From Bradyrhizobium sp. AZCC 2262 (GTDB taxonomy: Bacteria > Pseudomonadota > Alphaproteobacteria > Rhizobiales > Xanthobacteraceae): a DNA stretch of 64,000 nucleotides. The notes beneath the pieces are model-generated. The model was given only the letters and a program-made list of their open reading frames with translations. It had not been told where the DNA came from and made no database searches. Each line of letters begins with the position of its first letter. Position 1 is the stretch's first letter. Positions 9,071-17,525 of this stretch are shown one piece after another. Where the stretch lies: the NCBI RefSeq assembly GCF_036924535.1, contig NZ_JAZHRT010000001.1, forward strand, positions 2,852,001-2,916,000. The letters are read 5' to 3'. The position numbers were made by a program, and so were the translations under genes.

Positions 9071-9751
9071 TTAGGCGTTGCCGGTGATGAAGAGAAGCGC
9101 GCTGATCACATATCCGGTCAGTGTCCGAAGTATCGCCGAAATAACATCAAGATTTAGGCCGAGCTGCGCGCCGATGACAGGAAGCAGGATCAGAAGGCCG
9201 ATCAGGATCAGCATCCCGTAGGGTTCCAGCCGCGACAGCGGGTATGCCAGCACCCGCGGCAGCAGCCCGACGGCGACCCGGCCGCCGTCCAGCGGCGGGA
9301 TCGGCATCATGTTGAAGATTGCGAGCACGATATTGATCAGGAAAGCATTTTTGAGGTTGTCCGCCGTCCATTTGGCGGCGTCTGCCGGCACCAAAGGCAG
9401 GGCATGGAAGGCAAACGCCACGATCGTCGCCAGGACGATGTTGATGGCGGGTCCGGCCAGCGCCACCCAGACCATGTCGAGCCGGGGATGATTCAGGTTC
9501 CGGAAATTCACCGGGACCGGCTTGGCGTAACCGAACAGGAAGGGCGAATGCGAAAGCAGTAGCAGGCCCGGCAGAATCACAGTCCCAAACGGATCGATAT
9601 GCTTGAGGGGATTGAAGCTGACCCGGCCGAGCTGCCAGGCGGTGTTGTCCCCAAGCCGATAGGCCACAAAGCCGTGGGCGGCCTCGTGGAAAGTAATCGC
9701 GATCACAAGGGGGAGCACCCAGACCGAAATGTCGTACAGCGAGATGTTCAA
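9071..9751 (-). CDS. Site-2-protease-family membrane metalloprotease (peptidase M50)
   Basis: 226 residues, nearly all membrane-spanning. The zinc motif HExxH is HEAAH at residues 22-26 within the first helix (AITFHEAAHGFVAYRLGD), and the second metal motif is NMMPIPPLDGGRV, the NxxPxxxxDG signature of this class. This is the short M50 form without PDZ or CBS domains, similar to the YwhC/Rip3-like group of unknown substrate. It would cut transmembrane segments within the inner membrane. It begins 50 bp beyond the end of the GFA gene on the same strand. Confidence 0.9.
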   Translation of the reverse strand: MNISLYDISVWVLPLVIAITFHEAAHGFVAYRLGDNTAWQLGRVSFNPLKHIDPFGTVILPGLLLLSHSPFLFGYAKPVPVNFRNLNHPRLDMVWVALAGPAINIVLATIVAFAFHALPLVPADAAKWTADNLKNAFLINIVLAIFNMMPIPPLDGGRVAVGLLPRVLAYPLSRLEPYGMLILIGLLILLPVIGAQLGLNLDVISAILRTLTGYVISALLFITGNA

Positions 9752-9801
9752 GCGGTCTGTCCCGGTTTGCGCGTCGAGGCCGCCAACCTAGCATGCCTGC
9801 G

Positions 9802-10200
9802 TTACTGGGGAACCGTCTCCTGATATTGCGGTAAACCGTCGTCGAGCCGGACCCAGGCCATCTTTGCCGATACCCAGATGTGCTCGGTCGGTGCAAAGGC
9901 GTTGCGGTCGTCGAAGGCGGCCAGCGCAACGCCCACCACGGTACCGTTGGTCCGGCGGGAAAACAGCCGTGTGCCGCAAACCTTGCAGAACACCCGGTCG
10001 AGCGCTTCCGAGGAGGGGAAACGCGCGGTATCGCCCTCGACGGAAAGCGCCGGCTGATCGAACAGCGCGCGGGCAAAGAACGGCGAACCCATCGCCTTCT
10101 GGCAGTTGCGGCAGTGGCAGATGCGGACATTGAGCGGCTCGCCCTCGGCCTTGAACCGGACCGCTCCGCAGAAACATCCGCCTTCCCGGATCATGCCCAT
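9802..10200 (-). CDS. GFA-family (glutathione-dependent formaldehyde-activating enzyme-like) zinc protein
   Basis: 132 residues. Zinc-binding cysteines are visible in the expected order: GGCFCGAVRF near the start, then ICHCRNCQK, then VFCKVCGTRLF. This is the Mss4-like/GFA fold; many members have no proven activity on S-hydroxymethylglutathione. I chose the ATG at 10200 because it lies just 1 bp beyond the preceding SDR stop (10202); the ATG at 10194 is an equally good alternative. A longer reading from 10311 would run into the SDR coding region with improbable sequence. Confidence 0.85.
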   Translation of the reverse strand: MGMIREGGCFCGAVRFKAEGEPLNVRICHCRNCQKAMGSPFFARALFDQPALSVEGDTARFPSSEALDRVFCKVCGTRLFSRRTNGTVVGVALAAFDDRNAFAPTEHIWVSAKMAWVRLDDGLPQYQETVPQ

Positions 10201-10201
10201 C

Positions 10202-10948
10202 TCAATAGGTCGCCCGGCCGCCGGAAATGTCGAATACGGCGCCGGTCGAGAATGCGCAATCCTCTGATGCCAGCCAAGCCACCATCGCCGCGAGTTCTTC
10301 CACCAGCACAAAACGGCCCTTCGGAATTTTCGACAGCATGAAATCGATGTGCTGCTGCGTCAGCTGGTCGAAGATCGCGGTCTTCGCCGCCGCCGGCGTC
10401 ACCGCGTTGACTAGGATGTCGTGCTGCGCGAGTTCCTTGCCGAGCGACTTGGTCAGCGCGATCAGGCCGGCTTTCGAGGCCGAATAATGCGCGGCGTTGG
10501 GGTTGCCTTCCTTGCCGGCGATCGAGGCGATGTTGACGATACGGCCGTATTTCTGCGTCAGCATCGTCGGCACCACAGCCTTGCAGCAGATGAAGGGGCC
10601 GTCGAGATTGATGCGCAACACCTTGTGCCATTCATCGAGGTCGGTTTCCCACACCGTCTTGTTGACGCCGGCGATGCCCGCATTGTTGACGAGGATATCG
10701 ATCTTGCCGAGCGCCTTCAGCGTCTCGTCGCGGGTCTTCTCGACAGCGGCGAGGTCGGAGACGTCGACCTTGAAGGCGGAGACCGCCGGACCGATTTCCC
10801 TGGCGGTCTTTTCGGCAAATGGAAGGTCGTGATCCCAGATCGCGACCTTCGCACCCGATGCGACGAAGCGCTCGGCAATCGCGCGCCCAAAACCCTGCGC
10901 GCCGCCGGTGACGACGGCGCAACGCCCATTCAAATCGATCTTGTTCAT
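10202..10948 (-). CDS. SDR-family NAD(P)-dependent sugar/sugar-acid dehydrogenase
   Basis: 248 residues, a classical short-chain dehydrogenase. It has the cofactor motif TGGAQGFG (14-21), NNAG in the central strand, and the catalytic Ser (NIASIAG) and Tyr-x3-Lys (HYSASKAG). The C-terminal part (TPAAAKTAIFDQL) departs from FabG and is more like sugar and polyol dehydrogenases. It is co-directional with the second SDR at 10975 and the IlvD/Edd dehydratase. Oxidation of an aldose to an aldonolactone, or of a keto-deoxy acid, in that pathway is the likely job (inference). The spacing of 26 bp to the upstream SDR suggests co-transcription. Confidence 0.88.
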   Translation of the reverse strand: MNKIDLNGRCAVVTGGAQGFGRAIAERFVASGAKVAIWDHDLPFAEKTAREIGPAVSAFKVDVSDLAAVEKTRDETLKALGKIDILVNNAGIAGVNKTVWETDLDEWHKVLRINLDGPFICCKAVVPTMLTQKYGRIVNIASIAGKEGNPNAAHYSASKAGLIALTKSLGKELAQHDILVNAVTPAAAKTAIFDQLTQQHIDFMLSKIPKGRFVLVEELAAMVAWLASEDCAFSTGAVFDISGGRATY

Positions 10949-10974
10949 GCTGGAAGCCTTTGATTGCGTGGACG

Positions 10975-11682
10975 TCAGAGCATGTAGCCGCCATCGACGA
11001 CGAGGTCGACGCCGGTGGTGAACGCGGCTTCGTCGCTCGCAAGATAGACCGCCATGGCCGCGATTTCGTCTGCGGTGCCCAGCCGCCCCATCTTCTGGCG
11101 GGCGACGAACATCTCTTTGCCCTGCGGGCCGACGGCCGCGGCGCGGTCGAGCATCGAGGGTGTCTCCACGGTGCCGGGGCAGATGCTGTTGCAGCGGATG
11201 CCCTGAGTGATGAAGTCGAGCGCAATCGCGCGCGTGAGCAGTGAAACCGCAGCCTTGGACGCACTGTAGACATAACGGTTGGCCGGTGGCCTCAACGCCG
11301 CGCAGGACGAGATGTTGACGATGCTGCCGCCTCCGCCCGCCAGCATCGCCGGCAGAAACGCCCTGATGGTCCGGTGCATGGATTTGACGTTGAGGTCGAA
11401 CGAGAAGTCCCAGTCTTGTTCCGAACAGTCCAGGATGGTTCCGTGGTGCACGAAGCCCGCCGCGTTGAGCAGGATGTCGATCTTTCCAATGCGCTTGGCG
11501 AAGGCGTCGACCTCGGCGGTGCTGCGAACGTCGAGCCGTGCCGTCTCGGCGATGCCGCTTTCATTGATGTCGGTGGCGATCACCGTGGCGCCTTCGCGCG
11601 CGAATGCGATTGCGCATGCACGCCCGATGCCCGCCGCCGCGGCGGTGACAACGGCGCGCTTTCCCTTCAGCCGATCTGACAT
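10975..11682 (-). CDS. SDR-family dehydrogenase of the DHRS6 / 2-keto-3-deoxy-L-fuconate dehydrogenase type
   Basis: 235 residues, slightly short for an SDR. It has the cofactor motif TAAAAGIG (13-20), NAAG, a Ser in NISSCAA, and RYVYSASKAAV carrying the catalytic Tyr and Lys. NSICPGTVETPS is characteristic of the DHRS6/BDH2-like group, which includes bacterial 2-keto-3-deoxy-L-fuconate 4-dehydrogenases (family knowledge). It follows the dehydratase gene on the same strand with a palindromic repeat (11708-11790) between them. A role after the dehydratase, oxidising a 2-keto-3-deoxy acid, would fit, but no diketo-acid hydrolase is visible here. Confidence 0.87.
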   Translation of the reverse strand: MSDRLKGKRAVVTAAAAGIGRACAIAFAREGATVIATDINESGIAETARLDVRSTAEVDAFAKRIGKIDILLNAAGFVHHGTILDCSEQDWDFSFDLNVKSMHRTIRAFLPAMLAGGGGSIVNISSCAALRPPANRYVYSASKAAVSLLTRAIALDFITQGIRCNSICPGTVETPSMLDRAAAVGPQGKEMFVARQKMGRLGTADEIAAMAVYLASDEAAFTTGVDLVVDGGYML

Positions 11683-11707
11683 TTTTTTCTTCTCCTTGTT
11701 TCCCTCT

Positions 11708-11790
11708 CGTCATTGCGAGGAGCGAAGCGACCAAGCAATCCATTCTCGCGATGCGGCACGGTGGATTGCTTCGCTGCGCTCGCAATGACG
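11708..11790. repeat. Palindromic intergenic repeat, family B (copy 1)
   Basis: The element begins CGTCATTGCGAGGAGCGAAG and ends with the matching inverse CGCAATGACG, with AAGCAATCC / GGATTGCTT as inner arms, so the whole 83 bp can fold on itself. A second copy is at 63534-63610. It lies 26 nt upstream of the SDR start at 11682. Confidence 0.85.
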
Positions 11791-11798
11791 GCAATCAG

Positions 11799-13619
11799 CT
11801 AATGATTGTCCCGCGCCACGCCGACCGTGCCCGCAATATTCTGATAGCGCGTGGCGAGCTCCATGCAGGCACCGGTGGCCTGCTGGCCGACGGTCGAGCG
11901 ATAGAGCTCCTGCCACGGCGTCTGGTTGGCGGGGTAGGCGAAGCCGCCCTTGGCCTTCAACTCGGCGCGACGCTTCTTCAATTCGTCGCTCGTGATCAGG
12001 ATATTGGCGTCGCCCTTGTTGAGGTCGATGCGGACCTTGTCGCCGGTCCTCAGGATCGCAAGCCCGCCGTCGGCGGCGGCCTCCGGCGAGGCGTTGAGGA
12101 TCGAGGGTGAACCCGAGGTGCCGGACTGCCTTCCGTCGCCGATGCAGGGCAGCGAGAGGATACCGCGTTTGATCAGCGCCGCCGGCGGCTGCATGTTCAC
12201 CACCTCGGCGCCGCCGGGATAGCCGATCGGCCCGGCGCCGCGGATGAACAGCACGCAGTGCTCGTCGATGTTGAGCGAGGGATCGTCGATCCGGTTGTGA
12301 TAATCCTCAGGCCCCTCGAACACGATGGCGCGTCCTTCGAACGCATTCAGGTCTTTGGGATTGATCAAATAGCGGTCGCGGAATTCCTTGGAGATCACGC
12401 TGGTCTTCATGATTGCGGAATCAAACAGATTGCCGCGCAGCACCAGGAAGCCGGCATCCTTTACCAGCGGCTTGTCGTAGCTCCAGATCACATCGCCGTC
12501 GGGCTTGGGCGCCTCGCGGCAGTTCTCGCCCATGGAGCGGCCGTTGACCGTCGCGGCGTCCTCATGGATGCGCTTGTGCGCCATCAATTCGCGCACCACC
12601 GCCGGCACGCCGCCGGCGCGGTGATATTCCTCGCCAAGATAGAAGCCGGCCGGCTGCATGTTCACCAATAGCGGGATGTCATGGCCGTGTTTCTGCCAGT
12701 CGTCGATCGAGAGCTCGACGCCGATATGCCGCGCCAGCGCGTTGATGTGGATCGGCGCGTTGGTCGAGCCGCCGATCGCCGAATTCACCACGATGCAGTT
12801 CTCGAACGCCTTGCGGGTCAGGATGTCGGAAGGTTTGAGATCCTCCCAGACCATCTCCACGATCCGCTTTCCCGTCTCGTAGGCGATCTGGCCGCGCTCG
12901 CGATAGGGCGCCGGGATCGCCGCACAGCCCGGCAGCGACATGCCGAGCGCTTCCGCAAGCGAATTCATGGTCGAGGCGGTGCCCATGGTGTTGCAATGGC
13001 CGACCGACGGGGCCGAGGAGGCCACGATTTCGATGAACTCGTTGTAGTCGATCTCGCCGGCGGCAAGCCGCTCGCGGGCTTTCCAGACGATGGTGCCCGA
13101 ACCGGTGCGCTCGCCGTTGAACCAGCCGTTCAGCATCGGGCCGCCCGAGAGCACGATCGCGGGCAGATTGACGGTCGCCGCCGCCATCAGGCAGGCGGGC
13201 GTCGTCTTGTCGCAGCCGGTGGTGAGCACCACGCCATCGAGCGGATAGCCGAACAGGATTTCGACGAGGCCGAGATAGGCGAGGTTGCGGTCGAGCGCCG
13301 CGGTCGGCCGCTTGCCGGTTTCCTGGATCGGATGCGTCGGAAATTCCATGGCGATGCCGCCGGCCGCGCGGATGCCTTCGCGCACCCGGTGCGCCAGTTC
13401 GAGGTGGTGGCGGTTGCACGGCGACAGGTCGTTGCCGGTCTGGGCGATGCCGATGATCGGCTTGCCGGATTGCAATTCCTCTCGGGTCAGGCCGTAATTC
13501 AGATAGCGCTCGAGATAGAGCGCCGTCATTCCCGGGTTATGCGGGTTGTTGAACCACTCGAGGGAACGTAGCTTCCGGCCCTTGCCATTGGTGGCAGTCT
13601 TGTTGTCATCGTTTTTCAT
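11799..13619 (-). CDS. IlvD/Edd-family sugar-acid dehydratase
   Basis: 606 residues. The family's cluster cysteines are seen in [22 protein letters not shown] and [22 protein letters not shown], with the [14 protein letters not shown] motif near the C-terminus. Members dehydrate aldonic acids to 2-keto-3-deoxy acids, or dihydroxy-acids in isoleucine/valine synthesis. The sugar-acid context here favours an arabinonate, galactonate, xylonate or fuconate-type substrate. I chose the ATG at 13619 because GGGAGG lies just before it; a GTG at 13634 would swallow that site. A LacI-type operator candidate lies upstream at 13751-13764. Confidence 0.92.
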   Translation of the reverse strand: MKNDDNKTATNGKGRKLRSLEWFNNPHNPGMTALYLERYLNYGLTREELQSGKPIIGIAQTGNDLSPCNRHHLELAHRVREGIRAAGGIAMEFPTHPIQETGKRPTAALDRNLAYLGLVEILFGYPLDGVVLTTGCDKTTPACLMAAATVNLPAIVLSGGPMLNGWFNGERTGSGTIVWKARERLAAGEIDYNEFIEIVASSAPSVGHCNTMGTASTMNSLAEALGMSLPGCAAIPAPYRERGQIAYETGKRIVEMVWEDLKPSDILTRKAFENCIVVNSAIGGSTNAPIHINALARHIGVELSIDDWQKHGHDIPLLVNMQPAGFYLGEEYHRAGGVPAVVRELMAHKRIHEDAATVNGRSMGENCREAPKPDGDVIWSYDKPLVKDAGFLVLRGNLFDSAIMKTSVISKEFRDRYLINPKDLNAFEGRAIVFEGPEDYHNRIDDPSLNIDEHCVLFIRGAGPIGYPGGAEVVNMQPPAALIKRGILSLPCIGDGRQSGTSGSPSILNASPEAAADGGLAILRTGDKVRIDLNKGDANILITSDELKKRRAELKAKGGFAYPANQTPWQELYRSTVGQQATGACMELATRYQNIAGTVGVARDNH

Positions 13620-13750
13620 TGGGTCCTCCCGCACTGCAAACTCATGGGCGGCTTAAATCACGGCAGCGATGCACCATGCCAAGAATTTCATCCGCTGCAA
13701 CGCGCTTGCCTTCTCCCGTCTGAGCCATCCGATCCTAATTCGGCTCAAAA

Positions 13751-13764
13751 GATAGCGCTACCAT
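13751..13764. promoter_or_regulatory. Candidate LacI-type operator upstream of the dehydratase gene
   Basis: GATAGCGCTACCAT contains the perfect palindrome TAGCGCTA with a central CG, as LacI/GntR-family operators have. The same 14-mer, with one change (T to C), is found at 14879-14892 before the ABC transporter genes. It lies about 130 bp upstream of the dehydratase start, in the gap between that gene and lacI. Confidence 0.6.
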
Positions 13765-13803
13765 TTTCTGTCCGCACGCGATCCCTTCCGGAGATGGCGA
13801 TCA

Positions 13804-14835
13804 TCACATGCTTTGCGGCATCGAACTTTCGCGGACCATCAACTGAAAACCGAGGTCGATAACCGGCTCCTGCGGACGACGGCCTTCGATCGCGTCGATC
13901 ACCATGGTGACAGCATGCCGGCCCATTTCATAGCGATTGGTGCGCACGCTGGTGAGCGCGGGGACCGCGGAGGCGGTGAATTCCAGGTCGTTGAAGCCGA
14001 CAATGGCCAGATCGCGGGGAACGGCTATCTGCCGGCGCTGGCATTCGAACAGGACGCCGAGCGCAAGATCGTCGTTGACGCAGAACACGGCGTCGATGTC
14101 GGGCCTCTGCGCAAGAAGATCCGCGAACAGCGTCCCGCCAAGTGTCACGGTGGTCGGCACGGAAGTGGTGACGACGAGGGTAGGGTCGAACAGCGAGGCC
14201 GCTTTCATGGCATCCCGATACCCTTCGAACCGCCGCTGCACGCGAGGATCCATTCGCGCGCCGAGAAATCCGATGCGGCGGCGTCCTTGTTCGAGGATGT
14301 GCGAAATTGCCGCAAAAGCTGCGTCGTAATGCGAGAAGCCAACCATCATGTCGACCGGACTATCGCCGATCTCCATGATCTGCGTGACCGGGCAATTCAT
14401 GGACTCCAGGATGGTGCGCGATTCCGCGGTCTGGTTGATGCCGGTGACAATCAATCCCGCGGGCTTCTGCGCCCGGAACAGGCGCAGCAGCTTTTCCTCC
14501 TGCAGGATGCTGTAGCGGGTATTGGCAAGCTGAATGGTGTAGCGGCTGCCTTCGGAAGAATCGTAGATGCCTCGCAACACATCGGCGAATACGTTGTTGG
14601 TGAGGGAGGGGATGACGACGCCGATGACTTCGGTGCGGTGCGAGGCCAGCGCGCGCGCGGCGAGATTGGGGACGTAACCCAGTTCCTTGACGGCGCTATC
14701 GACGCGCTCCCGCTTGCTCACCGACAGCGCTTCGGGGTTCCTGAAAAAACGCGATGCTGTGATTGGGCTGACGCCGGCGAGCTTGGCGACCTCGGTGAGG
14801 CGGATTTTGCCAGACTTTGTCTGTTTTCGTCCCAT
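13804..14835 (-). CDS. LacI/GntR-family transcriptional repressor
   Basis: 343 residues, the usual LacI length. The N-terminal helix-turn-helix and hinge are clear (RLTEVAKLAGVSPITASRFF, then ELGYVPNLAARALAS). A periplasmic-binding-type sensor domain follows (EVIGVVIPSLTNNVFADVLRG, AVFCVNDDLALGVLFECQR, VGFNDLEFTASAVPALTSV). It lies between the dehydratase gene, which it follows in orientation, and the divergent ABC importer. Both flanking gaps hold the same operator-like 14-mer (13751-13764 and 14879-14892), so it probably represses both arms until a sugar acid binds. Confidence 0.93.
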   Translation of the reverse strand: MGRKQTKSGKIRLTEVAKLAGVSPITASRFFRNPEALSVSKRERVDSAVKELGYVPNLAARALASHRTEVIGVVIPSLTNNVFADVLRGIYDSSEGSRYTIQLANTRYSILQEEKLLRLFRAQKPAGLIVTGINQTAESRTILESMNCPVTQIMEIGDSPVDMMVGFSHYDAAFAAISHILEQGRRRIGFLGARMDPRVQRRFEGYRDAMKAASLFDPTLVVTTSVPTTVTLGGTLFADLLAQRPDIDAVFCVNDDLALGVLFECQRRQIAVPRDLAIVGFNDLEFTASAVPALTSVRTNRYEMGRHAVTMVIDAIEGRRPQEPVIDLGFQLMVRESSMPQSM

Positions 14836-14876
14836 CCTGCGCTCATATCACAACGGATTAGACGTTTGAACAATTA

Positions 14877-14905
14877 TTGACAGCGCTACCATCGGATTGC
14901 TAAAA
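14877..14905 (+). promoter_or_regulatory. Putative promoter with LacI-type operator before the ABC importer operon
   Basis: TTGACA at 14877-14882 is a perfect -35 hexamer; 17 bp further, CTAAAA at 14900-14905 is a weak -10. GACAGCGCTACCAT (14879-14892) overlaps the -35 and spacer and matches the site at 13751-13764 in 13 of 14 positions. Binding there would block RNA polymerase directly. Confidence 0.55.
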
Positions 14906-15030
14906 GCCGACAAACTGCAGATGATAATGACCGTTGAATTCGGCTTCCGGCATTAGAGTCGAAAAAGACAGCAGGGCGCCGCCGTCCACCTGTGGCGCCA
15001 AAAACAGAAAAAATGAGGGGAGAGAGTTCG

Positions 15031-16098
15031 ATGTCGTCGGTACAGATTCGCGACGTGCGAAAGTCGTTCGGCAATTTTGAAGTTTTGCACGGCGTGTCGA
15101 TTCCGATCGACGATGGCGAGTTTGTCGTGCTGGTCGGCCCCTCCGGCTGCGGCAAGTCGACCTTGCTGCGGATGCTTGCCGGCCTCGAAAACATCACCTC
15201 AGGCACGATTTCGATCGGCGATCGCGTCGTCAACAATGTCCAGCCGAAAGAGCGCGACATTGCGATGGTGTTCCAGAACTACGCGCTCTATCCGCACATG
15301 ACCGTCGCCGACAATATGGGCTTCTCGCTCAAGCTGCGCGGCGCGAAGGCTGACGAAATCTCCAACGGGGTGAAGCGCGCCGCCGAAATCCTGGCGCTGA
15401 CGCCGCTGCTCGAGCGCTATCCCCGGCAATTGTCGGGCGGCCAGCGCCAGCGCGTCGCCATGGGTCGCGCCATTGTGCGCGATCCGCAGGTGTTTTTGTT
15501 CGACGAGCCGCTTTCCAACCTCGACGCCAAGCTGCGCGTCGCGATGCGCACCGAAATCAAGGAACTGCATCAACGGCTGAAGACCACCACCGTCTACGTC
15601 ACGCACGACCAGATCGAAGCCATGACCATGGCCGACAAGATCGTGGTGATGCATGACGGCGTTGTCGAGCAGATGGGCACCCCGCTCGAACTCTACGACA
15701 GCCCGGCCAACCAGTTCGTGGCGGGCTTCATCGGCTCGCCGGCGATGAACTTCCTCAAGGGCCAGGTGAAGTCGAACGGCAGCGCCGGCTTTGAGGGACC
15801 GAATGGCGTCAAGCTGCCGCTAAAGTCGGCGCCGGCCAATTCGGAAGGGCGGCCCGCCGTGTATGGCGTCCGTCCCGAACATTTCACCATCGCCGATGAC
15901 GGCGCCGAAGCCGAGATCGTCGTGGTCGAGCCGACTGGCTCGGAAACGCAAGTGTTCGCCAAGCTCGGCGGCGAGCAGGTCGTCGCGGTATTTCGCGAAC
16001 GTCATCAATTCAACCCGGGCGACAAGGTCCGGCTGAAGCCAGACCCGGCGCTCGTGCATCTGTTCGACGAGCAGACCGGGAAACGACTGAACGCCTAA
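15031..16098 (+). CDS. Sugar ABC transporter ATP-binding protein (CUT1, UgpC/MsmK type)
   Basis: 355 residues. Walker A is GPSGCGKST, the signature is LSGGQRQRVAMGRA, and Walker B is VFLFDEPLSNLDAKLR, followed by the H-loop TVYVTHDQ. The C-terminal TOBE-type domain (VYGVRPEHFTI onward) marks the MalK/UgpC family, which energises CUT1 sugar importers. The ATG at 15031 is chosen because GAGGGGAGAG lies 6-15 nt upstream; an upstream in-frame start at 14992 would put that site inside the gene. First gene of the importer operon, behind the operator-bearing promoter at 14877-14905. Confidence 0.95.
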   Translation: MSSVQIRDVRKSFGNFEVLHGVSIPIDDGEFVVLVGPSGCGKSTLLRMLAGLENITSGTISIGDRVVNNVQPKERDIAMVFQNYALYPHMTVADNMGFSLKLRGAKADEISNGVKRAAEILALTPLLERYPRQLSGGQRQRVAMGRAIVRDPQVFLFDEPLSNLDAKLRVAMRTEIKELHQRLKTTTVYVTHDQIEAMTMADKIVVMHDGVVEQMGTPLELYDSPANQFVAGFIGSPAMNFLKGQVKSNGSAGFEGPNGVKLPLKSAPANSEGRPAVYGVRPEHFTIADDGAEAEIVVVEPTGSETQVFAKLGGEQVVAVFRERHQFNPGDKVRLKPDPALVHLFDEQTGKRLNA

Positions 16099-16139
16099 AA
16101 AAATAACGTCAAAATTATAAATCAACGGGAGGATGGACT

Positions 16140-17459
16140 ATGCAGGATTTTACCCGCCGTACCCTGCTTAAGGGCGGCACCGCGCTTGCGGCAACCGGTG
16201 CGCTTACGGGGCCGGCGTTGTTCGACTTTGCAAAGGCCTGGGCACAAGCCTCGCCGTGGAAGGCCGAGCCCGGCGCCAAGCTGACCGTGATGCGCTGGAA
16301 GCGCTTCGTGCCGGCGGAAGACGACGCGTTCAACGCCATGGTCGCTGCCTTCAAGACCGCGACCGGCACCGAAATGAACGTTTTCTCCGAATCCTTCGAG
16401 GACGTGCAGCCGAAGGCGTCCGTTGCCGCCAACACCGGCTCGGGCATCGATCTCGCCTGGGGTCTGCACACGTTGCCGCAGTTGTTCCCGACCAAAGTTC
16501 TCAAGATGAACGACGTCGCCGACTATCTCGGCAAGAAATACGGCGGATGGACCGATGCTGCCGCCAAGACCTGTATGCTGGGCAATGACTGGCTCGGCAT
16601 CCCCGTCGCCACCATCGGCGGCTACATGACTTACCGCAAGTCGGCGGTCGACAAGGCCGGATTCAAGGAATTCCCCAAGGACTTCCCGGGCTTCCTCGCG
16701 ATGTGCAAGGCGTTGAAGGCGAACAACACTCCGGCGGGCTTCGCGCTCGGTCATGCCACCGGCGACGCCAACGGATGGCTGCACTGGGTGCTTTGGGGGC
16801 ATGGCGCCTATACCGTCGACAAGGACGACAAAGTCATCATCAACTCGCCGGAAACGCAGAAGGCGCTGGAATATTGCAAGGAGCTTTCCGACGCATTCAT
16901 TCCCGGCACCGCGTCCTGGAATGACGGCTCCAACAACAAGGCGTTCCTGGCAGGTGAGCTCTACTGCACCGCCAACGGTATCTCGATCTATGTCGCCGCC
17001 AAAGACGATCCGAAGATGAAGGATCTTACCGAGGATACCTATCACGCGCTGTGGCCGGTCGGCCCGGTCGGAAAACCGACTGAACTGCAGCTCGCGGTTC
17101 CGATCCTGGCGTTCAACTTCACGAAGTATCCGAACGCCGCGAAGGCCTTTGTCGCGTTCATGCTGGAAAAGGAAAACTACGAGAAGTGGCTTTCGGGCGC
17201 GCGCGGCTATCTGACCCAAACGCTCAATGCCTACGACTCGGCACCGGTATGGACGGCGGATCCGAAGAACGCGGTGTTTGCTCAGGCCAGCAAGCGCGCG
17301 CTTCCGGCGTCAGGCATCGGCAAGGTCGGTGAAAAGGCGGCGACCGCGATTGCCGACTTCATCGTGGTCGATATGTTTGCCAACTACTGCACCGGCGCCA
17401 AGGATGCCAAGACCGCCATGGCCGAAGCCGAACGGCAGTTGAAGCGCATCTATCGTTGA
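16140..17459 (+). CDS. Sugar ABC transporter substrate-binding protein with Tat-type signal
   Basis: 439 residues. The N-terminus has a twin-arginine motif (TRRTLLKGG, residues 4-12) followed by a hydrophobic stretch ending near AWAQA, so export by Tat is likely. The mature protein is a family-1 extracellular solute-binding protein (AFNAMVAAFKTATGTEMNVF; YKNP-like C-terminal repeats of charged helices). GGGAGG is placed 6 nt before the ATG. It lies between the ATPase gene and the two permease genes. A strong stem-loop at 17467-17498 follows its stop, which would help keep its mRNA more abundant than that of the permeases. Confidence 0.93.
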   Translation: MQDFTRRTLLKGGTALAATGALTGPALFDFAKAWAQASPWKAEPGAKLTVMRWKRFVPAEDDAFNAMVAAFKTATGTEMNVFSESFEDVQPKASVAANTGSGIDLAWGLHTLPQLFPTKVLKMNDVADYLGKKYGGWTDAAAKTCMLGNDWLGIPVATIGGYMTYRKSAVDKAGFKEFPKDFPGFLAMCKALKANNTPAGFALGHATGDANGWLHWVLWGHGAYTVDKDDKVIINSPETQKALEYCKELSDAFIPGTASWNDGSNNKAFLAGELYCTANGISIYVAAKDDPKMKDLTEDTYHALWPVGPVGKPTELQLAVPILAFNFTKYPNAAKAFVAFMLEKENYEKWLSGARGYLTQTLNAYDSAPVWTADPKNAVFAQASKRALPASGIGKVGEKAATAIADFIVVDMFANYCTGAKDAKTAMAEAERQLKRIYR

Positions 17460-17466
17460 TGGAACC

Positions 17467-17498
17467 GGAGCGGACGGCGGTCGATCGCCGTCCGCTCC
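17467..17498 (+). terminator. Perfect 13-bp stem-loop between binding-protein and permease genes
   Basis: GGAGCGGACGGCG (17467-17479) pairs exactly with 17486-17498 around the 6-nt loop GTCGAT. No T-run follows, so it is more likely an mRNA-protecting or attenuating hairpin than a full terminator. Intergenic hairpins after binding-protein genes are common in ABC operons (malE-malF is the known example). Confidence 0.75.
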
Positions 17499-17525
17499 AA
17501 CAACAGTTAATTCGGGACACCACCC

